Part shown: one piece after another, positions 6,948-7,507 of the stretch
Position numbering within the stretch: position 1 is the stretch's first letter
How the letters are laid out: each line of letters starts with the position of its first letter
Notes under the pieces: model-generated
Told to the model about the DNA's origin: nothing
What the model saw: only the letters and a program-made list of their open reading frames with translations
Databases searched by the model: none
Translations under genes and position numbers: made by a program
Source: JAFGPF01 sp964409485
Lineage (GTDB): Bacteria > Chloroflexota > Dehalococcoidia > Dehalococcoidales > RBG-16-60-22
Reading direction: 5' to 3'
Assembly (NCBI GenBank): GCA_964409485.1
Contig: CAYPDM010000072.1
Span: forward strand, 1-7,507
Length of the DNA: 7,507 bases

Positions 6948-7507
6948 ATGAGGGTAAATGTCTTAACTGATATTCGCAGAGGCGGGCCACGTATTTGGGG
7001 TGCGAATCTGGCCTCTACATTAGGTCAATGTGGTATAGAGGCTAAACATGTTCATACGCTGGGGGCCCTGCTATGCAGCCCGATCTATCAGGATGCCGAC
7101 ATTATTCACACAATCCTTCCGCTGTCGTACCGATTGTGGAAAAAACCGGTGATAATTACTATTCACGGGGCGTTTCACGCGGAAAAGAATATCTGGAGGT
7201 TCTTTTATCCGGCGGCAATCAGGAAAGCGGACATTGTCACGTCGTCCAGCGCTTTCTTGAAAGAGAGACTCAACCTGGATAAAGCCATCGTAATCCCAAA
7301 CTCAATCTTCCCGGACAGGTTCAGGATGGTCGAACACACAGATAAAGATACCATCAATCTGGTGACGGTTACCCACTTTTATTTCCAGGATAAGGCCAGG
7401 GGCATACTGGATATACTGAAATTCCTTGATACCGTAACGAGAATGGTGGACAAGAAAGTCAAATATGTAGTGGTCGGCGGCGGGCCCCATCTTGAGTCGG
7501 TGATGAG
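6948..7507 (+). CDS. GT4-like glycosyltransferase, N-terminal part, cut by window edge
   Basis: An open frame runs from ATG 6948 to the right edge, giving 186 codons without a stop. The start is fixed by an in-frame stop (TAA, 6915-6917) with no other start codon between; only a distant GGG lies upstream, so translation initiation looks weak. The protein resembles the GT-B glycosyltransferases of family GT4: MRVNVLTD beginning the first beta strand, a glycine-rich loop RRGGPRIWGANLAS (10-23), TIHGAFH at 71-77, ADIVTSSSAFLKERL at 94-108, VIPNSI at 115-120 closing the N-terminal domain, then the start of the donor domain with VTVTHFYFQDKARG (139-152) and VVVGGGP (174-180). The E-x7-E region would lie beyond the edge. 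It has no signal peptide. Arginine codons are AGA/AGG in 9 of 12, as in the two preceding genes. The donor sugar is unknown. Confidence 0.87.
   Translation, partial: MRVNVLTDIRRGGPRIWGANLASTLGQCGIEAKHVHTLGALLCSPIYQDADIIHTILPLSYRLWKKPVIITIHGAFHAEKNIWRFFYPAAIRKADIVTSSSAFLKERLNLDKAIVIPNSIFPDRFRMVEHTDKDTINLVTVTHFYFQDKARGILDILKFLDTVTRMVDKKVKYVVVGGGPHLESVM

Noticed and set aside
7073..7282. 69-codon + strand open frame
   Set aside because: It is in a different frame from the 186-codon glycosyltransferase fragment, whose motifs clearly mark the true frame.

Overview
The window is one strand of tightly packed surface-glycan genes, all reading rightwards: a complete STT3/AglB-type oligosaccharyltransferase, a second multi-pass membrane protein resembling a GT-C glycosyltransferase, a complete GT4-type glycosyltransferase, a PaaK/CapK-type adenylate-forming enzyme, and the first 186 codons of another GT4-type glycosyltransferase cut by the right edge. 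No RNA gene, transposon, CRISPR array or clear Rho-independent terminator was seen.

Organism: STT3 with a WWDYG core is typical of archaea but also occurs in some bacteria, including Chloroflexota of the Dehalococcoidia type and some Deltaproteobacteria. A perfect TATAAT box with a 17-bp spacer to a TTG-type -35, and a Shine-Dalgarno sequence before the PaaK-like gene, fit a bacterium better. My best guess is an uncultured Dehalococcoidia-like bacterium, inferred from style only; an archaeon is not excluded.

Layout: 1-227 holds no gene I can support, only a possible edge of a leftward gene. 228-310 holds the promoter and leader of the STT3 gene. 311-4237 is the membrane-protein pair (24 bp apart). 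4260-5477 is the GT4 enzyme, 22 bp further on. A 74-bp gap with a possible internal promoter and a good ribosome binding site precedes the PaaK-like gene (5552-6859). After an 88-bp gap the last glycosyltransferase starts at 6948.

How they may work together (inference): the GT4 enzymes would build a lipid-linked glycan on the cytoplasmic face, the PaaK-like enzyme may activate an acid used to modify it, the GT-C-like protein may add a sugar from a lipid carrier on the outer face, and STT3 would move the finished glycan to asparagines of exported proteins. No flippase is visible.

Two observations stand out. Arginine codon use changes sharply between the second and third genes (AGA/AGG 8 of 41 before, 44 of 74 after), suggesting two blocks of different history. 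The second gene also seems to carry a reduced STT3-like layout, with a soluble C-terminal domain that lacks WWDYG, directly beside a real STT3.
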